Below, in pieces: positions 1-6,127 of a stretch of DNA of 8,128 bases; the first letter of the stretch is position 1; every line of letters begins with the position of its first letter. The notes below the pieces were generated by a model that was not told the origin of the DNA, searched no databases, and was given only the letters and a program-made list of their open reading frames with translations. The translations under genes and the position numbers were made by a program. Origin of the DNA: Thermoplasmata archaeon (GTDB taxonomy: Archaea; Thermoplasmatota; Thermoplasmata; Thermoplasmatales; Thermoplasmataceae); contig JAKAAK010000141.1 in assembly GCA_021797025.1 (NCBI GenBank), positions 1 through 8,128 of the forward strand, given 5' to 3'.

Positions 1-115
1 TAAAATCAAATGTAAGTAAATTACCCTTGTTATTTATTTTAATATCATAGTAATCACTTAACATAATTTCATTTGAGATAGATGTAGTTGAATCCAGTAA
101 CATATAATTCTCCAT
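1..115 (-). CDS. Partial CDS (5' end only), hypothetical protein
   Basis: An open frame starts at ATG (115-113) and runs leftward for 38 codons without a stop to the window edge. It begins MENYMLLDSTTS and continues with a mix of charged and hydrophobic residues. No family is recognised; the visible part has no signal peptide or membrane segment. The start is supported by a TATA-like box (TTATAAAT on the minus strand, 137-144) centred about 25 bases upstream, the spacing expected of a leaderless archaeal transcript. It is transcribed divergently from the AbiEi-like gene. Thirty-eight open codons in AT-rich DNA could be chance, so support rests mainly on the promoter spacing and on the frame staying open to the edge. 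Confidence 0.5.
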   Translation of the reverse strand, partial: MENYMLLDSTTSISNEIMLSDYYDIKINNKGNLLTFDF

Positions 116-136
116 AATATCTTAATAATAATACAT

Positions 137-144
137 ATTTATAA
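137..144 (-). promoter_or_regulatory. TATA box for the leftward partial gene
   Basis: TTATAAAT on the minus strand, centred about 25 bases from the ATG at 115. The spacing predicts a leaderless transcript. Recognised by eye only. Confidence 0.4.
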
Positions 145-353
145 TTTTACATAAAAATGATATATACAATATTTAATCAATATAAATTATAAGTGAACTT
201 ACATTTTTCTTCTACAACCCGACGAATGGTAAATATGTAGCTCAATTTAATTGACAACAATCTCTAATATAGTATGCTGTTCACATATGTTAATAGCCTT
301 ATATATCCGTACTCACAAATGTTCTAAATTAATTATGTAGATAATTGGATTTT

Positions 354-424
354 TATCACTGATAGGTATTTAAGATATCTCTATTTACAAATAGTTATCA
401 GTGATACATTAATAAGGTATCACT
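354..424 (+). promoter_or_regulatory. Palindromic operator overlapping the promoter of the AbiEi-like gene
   Basis: TATCACTGATA at 354-364 is repeated as its exact reverse complement, TATCAGTGATA, at 396-406. Each is itself nearly palindromic (ATCA-S-TGAT). A third half-site, GTATCACT at 417-424, pairs with AGTGATAC at 400-407 across a 9-base spacer, ATTAATAAG. That spacer is the best TATA candidate, centred about 28 bases before the ATG at 441. The TATA element is therefore bracketed by operator half-sites. AbiEi-type regulators of type IV toxin-antitoxin systems are known to repress their own promoter through inverted repeats, so autoregulation by the adjacent gene is the natural inference. 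Confidence 0.6.
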
Positions 425-440
425 AAAAACAGATACTATA

Positions 441-1475
441 ATGGAACATGATACTAAATTAATCAATCAATTTATACTTGAGAAACTCCGAATCTCAGCT
501 GATGCAAAAATAAAGTTGGCATATCCTATAACTGTCGGAGAAAAGGAAATACTGATAGATCTAGCAATCGAATCTGGAAATACTATCACGCTTGTTGAAA
601 TAAGGTCTGGAATAAATGAAGACGCAGTATACAGAATCTATGCGATTTCCCATTTAATAAATAAACAGATAGTTGGTAAGAAAAAAATACGATTAGTTTG
701 CGTTGGAAAATCACTGAAGTATGGCACGCAAGAACTCGCCATCAGGTTTGGGGTAGAAACTTTGCTTATTCCTCCAAAATTGTATGAATACCTGTCACCG
801 GGTAGAATTGGTAACGACGCTAATACCCATTCCATGCACTCACAACCAAACCCGTCAACGCTCACTTCAGAAAAGGCCTGGAAAATTGTCAGTTACTTAC
901 TGCTGGAAAAGCCCGATAATATACTTTCTGTTTCTAAGAAAACCGGTGTTTCCTATGGATGGATAAATAGTATAATTCATAAACTTATAGACTCTGGAAT
1001 CGTGACTGCGGATTACGGATTAAGAGTAAAATACATGGACAGGCTTTTCAATCTGGTTTCGTGGGAAAGAGCACTTGAAGGTATGCTCCTGGAAACAATA
1101 ACCACTAATTTCAGTACAGCATCGCAGTGTATAAATGAAGTTGCGCTTAATCTAAACAAGCTGGGAATTGATTACGCTTTCACGGCACATTCATCTGCGT
1201 TTTCATATGGTTCGTCCATAATGAAGGAGGATACAGCATATATCTATCTTCCAAATCCATTAGGCAGAGAAGTTATTAGAACCTTTTCAGAAAAGAAAGC
1301 TTGTGTATGCCGGTTGAATGCGTATGTACCTGATAGAGATGTTATGAAACCTTCGAGTATGCTTAAAGCCATTAGAATTGTTGACGTGTGCCAGAACATA
1401 CTGGACCTCGCAGGATTGGGTATGGATGGGCGGATTGCCGCAAAAGATCTGGTGAATAAAAATGGTAAATTATAA
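441..1475 (+). CDS. AbiEi-like winged-helix transcriptional regulator with nuclease-like N-terminal domain
   Basis: Likely DNA-binding regulator related to the AbiEi antitoxin family of type IV toxin-antitoxin systems. Three regions are visible. Residues ~1-118 look like a restriction-endonuclease-like fold: a strand with D40 (ILIDLAI), then LVEIR with E53 but R55 where active nucleases usually carry lysine, so catalysis is doubtful. Residues ~143-200 form a winged helix-turn-helix (NILSVSKKTGVSYGWINSIIHKL is its core, 160-182). Residues ~205-340 resemble the AbiEi C-terminal domain, with a GIDYAFTAHSSAFSYG stretch and a final LAGLGMDGRIAAKDLV similar to the family's closing motif. The start is ATG at 441 with a promoter and operator just upstream. 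No AbiEii-type nucleotidyltransferase toxin lies next to it; the next gene is convergent after 10 bases. It may act alone or on a distant partner. Family assignment is by motif memory. Confidence 0.65.
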   Translation: MEHDTKLINQFILEKLRISADAKIKLAYPITVGEKEILIDLAIESGNTITLVEIRSGINEDAVYRIYAISHLINKQIVGKKKIRLVCVGKSLKYGTQELAIRFGVETLLIPPKLYEYLSPGRIGNDANTHSMHSQPNPSTLTSEKAWKIVSYLLLEKPDNILSVSKKTGVSYGWINSIIHKLIDSGIVTADYGLRVKYMDRLFNLVSWERALEGMLLETITTNFSTASQCINEVALNLNKLGIDYAFTAHSSAFSYGSSIMKEDTAYIYLPNPLGREVIRTFSEKKACVCRLNAYVPDRDVMKPSSMLKAIRIVDVCQNILDLAGLGMDGRIAAKDLVNKNGKL

Positions 1476-1485
1476 ACTTTTTCAA

Positions 1486-2721
1486 TTATATTCCCCGTAA
1501 ATCCAGTAACAGGTCTTCCATATCAGAAACAGCATCATTATAATCTAAATTGGATAATATTATATCATCTTTAAACCTGGAAAGTTGTAAAATTAAAAGT
1601 TCCTTTTTTAAAAATTCTATATCATTTTCAGCTAAGGCGTTATCAGATGTTAACATATAAAGAAAGTCCTTGCTATGTGTGATAATAAATAGTTGAATTT
1701 CACTGTTATTTGCAATAGAAATAATATAATGAATTAGTTCTCTTATATAGCCGGGATGCATGTAGTTTTCAGGTTCTTCAATTAAAATTATATTACTTTC
1801 ATTTTCATATAACTCCGTAAAAATATAGATAAGAGATTTAAATCCGTCGCCCATAGATTCTATAGGTATTTCCTTATCACCATCTTCAGTATCTAATACG
1901 AGCGAGTCAAAATTAAATCCTTTCAGATTTGATATAATATTATCATGTTTAATGATATTCTCAAGTTGTAGTGCAAGTTTTTGATTTTTGTTAATATGTT
2001 CCATGGAGTTTAATGCGTTTTTAATAAATGTTACATTATCTTTTTTGTATTTTATAAGTGAATTCTTCCGGGATAATTCATGATGATTACTTAGCATAGT
2101 GATCATATATTCATGCTTCATCATATATTCATTTTCTAATATATCTCCATTTGAGGTGTGCATTATTGAGTCTTTTGCATTTTTAGATATATAAATATCA
2201 TATAATTTAGATAACGAATATGTAAGCAAATCCCTATACGATTCCCCAGCCAAAATTATTTGATGATCTGAATAGTTAACTAAAACTATTATCGAATCAA
2301 GAGAGGCCTGATAAATTTTATTTTTATCAAGACCTTTAATAATTTTTTCAATAGCAACATTTTTATCAATACCCACGCATACTTCATCTTTTCTATTGAA
2401 CAACTCGCTTAAATCGTTTTTAAGCAGGTTAAGAATTTGATCTGGAGTTGATTTGCTAAAACTAAGTTTCATTACCTTATTATTTTCGATATCGATCTTT
2501 ATAGTAGATTTATCACTTAAATAATTGATAACTGAATTTTGATATTTATTCCGGGATAAATTATATAATAAATAAGGGTTCATGCAGATAGAAATAGCTT
2601 CAATAATAGAGGTTTTTCCGGTGTTATTTCCACCGACAATAATATTAAATTTTTTAGGGGCAAATTTCAGGGAATTTATTCCTTTAAAGTTTTTTATAGT
2701 AATACGGTTTATCATAATCAT
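1486..2721 (-). CDS. OLD/RecF-like ABC-type AAA ATPase
   Basis: ATP-binding protein of the SMC/RecF/OLD-like class, 411 residues. Motifs in order: an N-terminal strand and NFKGI typical of the class, Walker A GGNNTGKTS (30-38), a long variable helical insert (~60-285), an ABC-signature-like SMGDGFKSL (289-297), Walker B IILIEEPEN (311-319) with tandem glutamates, and the H-loop ITHS (His349). The protein ends about 60 residues later, so there is no room for the TOPRIM nuclease domain of full OLD proteins. It is a stand-alone ATPase like many found in defence loci, probably needing a partner or carrying effector activity in the insert. Start ATG at 2721 (MIMINRI); the ATG at 2715 is an alternative. 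A TATA-like CTATTTAATAG lies about 23 bases upstream. Transcribed leftward, convergent with the AbiEi-like gene. Substrate unknown. Confidence 0.85.
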   Translation of the reverse strand: MIMINRITIKNFKGINSLKFAPKKFNIIVGGNNTGKTSIIEAISICMNPYLLYNLSRNKYQNSVINYLSDKSTIKIDIENNKVMKLSFSKSTPDQILNLLKNDLSELFNRKDEVCVGIDKNVAIEKIIKGLDKNKIYQASLDSIIVLVNYSDHQIILAGESYRDLLTYSLSKLYDIYISKNAKDSIMHTSNGDILENEYMMKHEYMITMLSNHHELSRKNSLIKYKKDNVTFIKNALNSMEHINKNQKLALQLENIIKHDNIISNLKGFNFDSLVLDTEDGDKEIPIESMGDGFKSLIYIFTELYENESNIILIEEPENYMHPGYIRELIHYIISIANNSEIQLFIITHSKDFLYMLTSDNALAENDIEFLKKELLILQLSRFKDDIILSNLDYNDAVSDMEDLLLDLRGI

Positions 2722-2738
2722 AAAATCATACCAGTAAA

Positions 2739-2749
2739 CTATTTAATAG
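2739..2749 (-). promoter_or_regulatory. TATA box for the ATPase gene
   Basis: CTATTAAATAG on the minus strand (itself palindromic apart from its centre), centred 23-24 bases before the ATG at 2721, consistent with a leaderless start. Confidence 0.4.
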
Positions 2750-2813
2750 TTTTTAAGTTTAGTCAGAGTTTAGCAGTTTGACTTTATATAAAGCAATTAA
2801 TAATATATGGAAG

Positions 2814-2909
2814 ATGCCTGAAAATAGTATAACACATGGTTTATCTATTATGATAAACAATAAGTACATAACCAGAATAATGAAACACGAATACGATAAA
2901 CCTTCTTGA
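2814..2909 (+). CDS. Doubtful 31-residue ORF with promoter
   Basis: ATG at 2814 opens a 31-codon frame beginning MPENSITHGLSIMI and ending EYDKPS. It lies about 26 bases downstream of a clean TATA element at 2783-2792, the spacing of a leaderless gene. No family is recognised. Just past the stop another frame stays open for about 30 codons (to ~3000), so this could be the front of a decayed gene rather than a microprotein. The same palindromic TATA could instead serve the ATPase on the other strand. Confidence 0.22.
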   Translation: MPENSITHGLSIMINNKYITRIMKHEYDKPS

Positions 2910-3102
2910 AACGATTAAAAACGACTATAAATGTGTATTCAGAACATACGATTCGGAAACCATAAAAAATAGCAATATAAATTATCACCACCGGTAGCAA
3001 TCCTCAAATTAATAAGGTTTAAGGGTTGTATTAGAGTAGAGAAATCCAATAGAAAAAAGGCGAGTAAGGGATAAATTATATCTGTTTCTGTCCAAAAAAT
3101 AA

Positions 3103-3110
3103 TTATATAA
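3103..3110 (+). promoter_or_regulatory. TATA box for the glycine-zipper microprotein
   Basis: TTATATAA, centred about 26 bases before the ATG at 3133, predicts a leaderless transcript and supports that ATG over the in-frame ATG at 3148. Confidence 0.5.
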
Positions 3111-3132
3111 TTAGAAATATTTAAATATTACT

Positions 3133-3285
3133 ATGAAATATAGTTTTATGAGTGATGGTAATTTTAAGATAGTTGGAACATTCGCCGGGGCACTCATTGG
3201 TCATTCTATGGGCAAAGAAGAAGGTGTACTACCTGGCATGATTGCTGGGTTTGTTATCGGCCATTTAATAGACTCCTTTGTTTAA
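3133..3285 (+). CDS. Small glycine-zipper membrane protein (50 aa)
   Basis: A 50-residue protein with an almost perfect glycine zipper. G15, G19, G23 and G27 are spaced every fourth residue in a first hydrophobic helix (VGTFAGALIGHSMG). After a short KEEGVLP turn, G35, G39 and G43 repeat the pattern in a second helix (GMIAGFVIGHLIDSF). This is the architecture of glycine-zipper two-TM domains, which pack as helical hairpins in membranes and often oligomerise. Known relatives include outer-membrane lipoprotein domains in bacteria and small hydrophobic proteins elsewhere; the role here is unknown. Regular glycine spacing in both helices is not expected of random sequence, and the codons are less AT-rich than the flanking DNA. 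Start ATG at 3133 is set by the TATA box about 26 bases upstream. It stands alone between two leftward genes. Confidence 0.72.
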   Translation: MKYSFMSDGNFKIVGTFAGALIGHSMGKEEGVLPGMIAGFVIGHLIDSFV

Positions 3286-3657
3286 ACTCGGACACGGTTC
3301 CCCAAATCTACTGCGAGAAAAAAATTATACATAGTATTCGCAAATTAAATATTATGTAATTTTTATTTTATTGAGCAAAACTCCCTATTCGTATATACAC
3401 GATTTACAATGGAAAAAGTGGACGTGATTTGTCTATTCATTACCTTATGCCAAAATCTTGATTTGAACAAATTTTAATATTCTGCTTCTACTAAATAAGT
3501 AATTATTCCAATTATTCTACCATTTTTCCCTGCACTTACAGAATAATTATTACTACGTAAGTTTAAAAATGATACGAGGGAACTTAAAATATTTGCTCTC
3601 GTCACGCCCAGTCACAAATTATTTAATATATCCTAATTCTACTGGACACATATAATT
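3286..3657. other. Gene-free stretch
   Basis: No convincing ORF, RNA gene or mobile element is seen in these 372 bases. They include an imperfect AT-rich inverted repeat (TAATTATTC near 3500 against GAATAATTA at 3541-3549) and the hairpin at 3574-3602 downstream of the HEPN gene. Confidence 0.4.
3574..3602 (-). terminator. Possible hairpin terminator downstream of the HEPN gene
   Basis: ACGAGGG (3574-3580) can pair with CTCTCGT (3596-3602) over 7 positions with one G-T wobble (an A-C mismatch on the minus strand) around a 15-base loop. On the minus strand it is followed within a few bases by a T run, ATTTTT (about 3565-3570). Archaeal termination relies mainly on T-runs, so the hairpin may be incidental. 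Confidence 0.22.
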
Positions 3658-4479
3658 TCAGTTAGATATATTTTCTATATAGGATATAATCCACTGGCAG
3701 GCTTTTATAAATTTCCCTAATTCTTCAACGTCATGACTTTGCTTTTCTATCATCTGATAATTGGAATGCATTATATCATTCCTGAGCTTGTTATATGAAG
3801 TTATTGTAGTATCACTAAGGTCCACACATTTTTTGAACTCATTGGATCGTTCATCATTAAGCATTGAAATAAGTTCCCTAAACATTATAAGTTCATCATC
3901 AAGATATAGTTCATCGAGTAAATTTGTCTCAATTTTATTGTCTATTTTTGTTTTAAGCTGTTTCTTAGCCCGGGCAATATTTATTTTAATAGAGTTTTTG
4001 GTATTAATATAAGTTAAGAATCTCTCAATATCGTTATCGGTTTTGCCATATGTGTTATTTTCTCTCGCATACTCACGTATTTTTATTTCACAGTAAGCTA
4101 TTAGAGTGTAAATTCCCGGTAAAACTATTGGGTTATTAAGATCAGAATAATGAACAATGTGTGTTATTTTATTACCAGTTAAGACAAAATAAAACTTATT
4201 CGGATAAAGATTGCTCAAAGTTTCTAATATCCCAGTAGACTCTGAGATAAGGTCAGCCGGTGTAATTTGTACTGTTTTATTCTTATTTGAGTCATAATAT
4301 TCTTTAATATTGCCATCGTTATCTTCTATTGGAACTCTGTCAAAATCCTGCACCTCATGAATTTGCTTTGCTATTTCTTCATTCTTGGCGCTAACTATTT
4401 TATTTGAGATATCTACTATCTTAAACATTTCATTAATCCTGGACAACAGATAATCAGATTCAATTTTATTTTCTGCCAT
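3658..4479 (-). CDS. CBS-like domain protein with C-terminal HEPN RNase-type motif
   Basis: A 273-residue protein in two parts. Residues ~70-140 resemble a CBS-type ligand-binding module of the form in many prokaryotic proteins: ITPADLISEST, then FYFVLTGNKITHIVHYSDLNNP (96-117), then a helix (GIYTLIAYCEIKIRE). CBS modules bind adenine nucleotides. Residues ~185-270 are helical and contain LRNDIMH, where R233 and H238 make the R-x4-H signature of HEPN domains, including the usual Asn after Arg; many such proteins are metal-independent RNases acting as toxins or defence effectors. The inferred role is a nucleotide-sensing HEPN RNase, but activity is unproven and HEPN domains can be non-catalytic. 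Start ATG at 4479: AGGTGA lies 7 bases upstream and a TATA box is centred 25 bases upstream. Neighbours are a VTT membrane protein upstream (178-base gap) and the glycine-zipper gene downstream. Confidence 0.68.
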   Translation of the reverse strand: MAENKIESDYLLSRINEMFKIVDISNKIVSAKNEEIAKQIHEVQDFDRVPIEDNDGNIKEYYDSNKNKTVQITPADLISESTGILETLSNLYPNKFYFVLTGNKITHIVHYSDLNNPIVLPGIYTLIAYCEIKIREYARENNTYGKTDNDIERFLTYINTKNSIKINIARAKKQLKTKIDNKIETNLLDELYLDDELIMFRELISMLNDERSNEFKKCVDLSDTTITSYNKLRNDIMHSNYQMIEKQSHDVEELGKFIKACQWIISYIENISN

Positions 4480-4486
4480 TTCATAT

Positions 4487-4507
4487 TCACCTTTGTCTTA
4501 TTATATA
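4487..4507 (-). promoter_or_regulatory. TATA box and Shine-Dalgarno-like site of the HEPN gene
   Basis: TATATAA (minus strand, 4501-4507) is centred 25 bases before the ATG, predicting a leaderless start. AGGTGA (4487-4492), 7 bases before the ATG, would be a good ribosome binding site if transcription began further upstream. The two readings conflict and the sequence cannot decide between them. Confidence 0.35.
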
Positions 4508-4657
4508 CATTAAACGTTTTTACTTTTTTAATCTTTCCCTTGTTGATTCGCTAATATTCTAATTTAATAATCATCACAGCGTTTTGTGTGTTTATACAGA
4601 AACTCAATTAGTAATATCATAATATATAGTCACAAATAATTATAATTTACATATACC

Positions 4658-5293
4658 CTACCGCAACTTCTGCTTTCTGGATTTCATCGAACTGTGTTTG
4701 TCAATATATTTTTTCCAATCTACGCGATTTATAATATAGGTTATAAGTACAGCTAAGATTGCAAATATTATGCCTAGTATGATAATTTCCATTGTGCTAT
4801 ATTTATCTTCTCCGAGAATCATGGAGCCAAACACAGAATTAGATAATATGCCTGCACCAAGAACTGTTAAGGCAGTAATTACAGTTTTTCCAGCAAGCAG
4901 GGCAGTGAGAAAACGTATTCTGCTGTATCTTGCAATTCCAAGTGGAACGTAAACAATATCGTCTGGAGAGGGAGTACTTGCCACTATAAACACTGCGAGC
5001 CACGCGTATCTGGAAACGAGCGTTTGAAAGGCAGTGAGATTTTCCCTGGTTTTAACCTTTGTAATCGCAGCTCCACTATAAAATGACTGGAAAAGAACCA
5101 TTTTTCCAATTGTTGCACCACCGGTGCTTGATAATATCAATAACCCGGGCTCAAATCTTCCGCTTAGAGCAGCAAATAATATAACAAAAAGATAAGGTAC
5201 GGGTATAAAAATTATAAGGCTGGCTAACAAACTTAAAGCGAATATACCTACATATCCGAGTGAAGAAAAAAATGCGTAAGTTAAAAGCGTCAC
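4658..5293 (-). CDS. VTT/DedA-family (SNARE-associated) integral membrane protein
   Basis: A 211-residue membrane protein of the VTT (DedA/TVP38/TMEM41) fold. Hydrophobic segments lie at about 12-45, 50-66, 96-120, 128-152 and 166-188, with a basic cytoplasmic tail (residues ~190-211, many Lys/Arg). The family core is visible as FIVASTPSPDDIVYVPLGIA (102-121) followed by a short basic turn (RYSRIRF) and the conserved ALLAGK glycine. DedA relatives move lipids across bilayers (undecaprenyl phosphate or phosphatidylethanolamine transport in bacteria); the substrate in archaea is not known. The only plausible start is GTG at 5293, giving MTLLTYAFF; a TATA-like ACATATAAT sits about 35 bases upstream. 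It is probably a housekeeping membrane gene rather than part of the defence-like cluster. Family call is fairly secure, substrate unknown. Confidence 0.75.
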   Translation of the reverse strand: MTLLTYAFFSSLGYVGIFALSLLASLIIFIPVPYLFVILFAALSGRFEPGLLILSSTGGATIGKMVLFQSFYSGAAITKVKTRENLTAFQTLVSRYAWLAVFIVASTPSPDDIVYVPLGIARYSRIRFLTALLAGKTVITALTVLGAGILSNSVFGSMILGEDKYSTMEIIILGIIFAILAVLITYIINRVDWKKYIDKHSSMKSRKQKLR

Positions 5294-5728
5294 TATACTC
5301 TATATAGCATGAATTTTAACTTAATAATTATATGTATTTCTGAAAAAGTTTAGTCGTTTGAGTTAACCAGTATTCAATATACCTTTAAGTCTCTCTTTCT
5401 GTAAGGTTCCAGTACAATGTATACCCTTGTAAAATGATAGGCATCAGTATGTCAACTTGAATCACATAATATCTTGAGGTATGTTACTATTGGCCTTATT
5501 GTTTGTATATTCTTTGGAGCTGCCGATGAAGGATGTATAACATACCCCATTTTCGCATTAAATGATTATTTACAAAACCCGGAGATATTCTAAAAGTCAA
5601 TCCATTATTTACACAACTATTATAGTCTGTATAACAAAAATTTATAAGATTATGCCATAAAGCAAGTCCGTAAGCTTGGCGTGGCAAACTGCAGATTTAG
5701 TTCTACGGGATGTTTCTCCGGTTCGGCA
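5294..5728. other. Intergenic region with possible decayed coding sequence
   Basis: Apart from the VTT promoter, no firm gene is seen. On the minus strand a 63-codon frame (5687-5496) has only a TTG start and no family resemblance. It overlaps a 32-codon frame (ATG at 5550, stop ending 5452). Several frames between 5452 and 5720 read in short coding-like bursts, which may indicate a decayed gene. No tRNA could be folded here, although CTGCAGA near 5690 resembles a Cys anticodon loop. Confidence 0.3.
5325..5333 (-). promoter_or_regulatory. TATA-like box for the VTT membrane protein
   Basis: ACATATAAT on the minus strand about 35 bases before the GTG at 5293. It predicts a leader of roughly 10 bases, too short to show a ribosome binding site. 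Confidence 0.3.
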
Positions 5729-6127
5729 CTACTTTAATTTATTTTTATTAACTTTATCAGAATTTTTCTTTTTATGGTTAAAATAATACGCCTTGTTTCT
5801 ATTATCAATATCTTTTGCTAGTTCAATTTCTTGCTCATCCCATTTTCTCGCCCATACTATCCTGTTTTCACGAATCCAGTAATGTGATTCGCACTGAAGG
5901 CTCCAATTACCTATCGATGGGTAGAGCGAGACAGATTCACCATTCCAAATAAGAGTCCAGTCTGTTGGTGTAATAGGAGTTACTACAATTTCACCGCAGC
6001 CAGAGGGACACTTATGCGTCGCGGTATTATAGCGAATGGATATGTATAATACACCATCTTTTATATCATCTGGAATAAATTCAACAAATTCAGGCCTGAT
6101 TATCCTAATTTTTTTCATCATGCTCAT
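5729..6127 (-). CDS. DUF6527 protein, putative peptidase of a ubiquitin-like conjugation operon
   Basis: A 132-residue protein matching the DUF6527 family. Landmarks: GVLYISIRYNTATHKCPSGCG (25-45) with H38, C40 and C44; VVTPITPTDWTLIWNGESVSL (48-68); and PSIGNW plus CESHYWI (70-84) with S71, C79, S81 and H82. The invariant His, Cys and Ser positions suggest a metal site or catalytic centre. From memory, this family occurs in bacterial operons with a ubiquitin-like protein and an E1, where it is thought to act as the peptidase that processes or removes the modifier; I cannot check this here. The last ~25 residues are a Lys-rich tail. The start at 6127 (MSMMKK) overlaps the E1 end by 23 bases; ATG at 6121 or 6118 are alternatives. 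Tight overlap implies translation coupled to the E1. Confidence 0.85.
   Translation of the reverse strand: MSMMKKIRIIRPEFVEFIPDDIKDGVLYISIRYNTATHKCPSGCGEIVVTPITPTDWTLIWNGESVSLYPSIGNWSLQCESHYWIRENRIVWARKWDEQEIELAKDIDNRNKAYYFNHKKKNSDKVNKNKLK

Larger units (their letters stand above)
116..440. other. Divergent intergenic region
   Basis: A very AT-rich stretch of 325 bases separating two divergent genes. It holds the leftward TATA box at 137-144 and the operator-like inverted repeats at 354-424. Between about 150 and 350 I see no ORF, RNA gene or repeat. Confidence 0.5.
2722..3132. other. Intergenic region, mostly unexplained
   Basis: Beyond the ATPase promoter this 411-base stretch holds a strong palindromic TATA element (TTTATATAAA, 2783-2792) and a 31-codon ORF downstream of it. 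The rest, up to the promoter of the glycine-zipper gene, shows no convincing gene, tRNA or repeat. Confidence 0.4.

Noticed and set aside
638..966. ORFs on both strands inside the AbiEi-like gene
   Set aside because: Shadow frames of a well-supported coding region, with no domain of their own.
3409..3477. 22-codon ORF starting MEKVDVICLF
   Set aside because: Too short; the nearest TATA-like element is only about 14 bases upstream, too close for a promoter.
3498..3555. Inverted repeat TAATTATTC / GAATAATTA as a possible mobile-element end
   Set aside because: Pure AT-rich arms of this length are expected by chance here, and there is no transposase or target duplication.
5496..5687. 63-codon minus-strand ORF
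   Set aside because: Only a TTG start, no promoter or ribosome binding site at a sensible distance, no recognisable domain, and other frames in the region look equally coding-like.
5660..5735. tRNA-like stretch with CTGCAGA (Cys-type anticodon loop) and GGTTCG
   Set aside because: Only three base pairs support the anticodon stem, and no T-stem, D-stem or acceptor stem can be formed.
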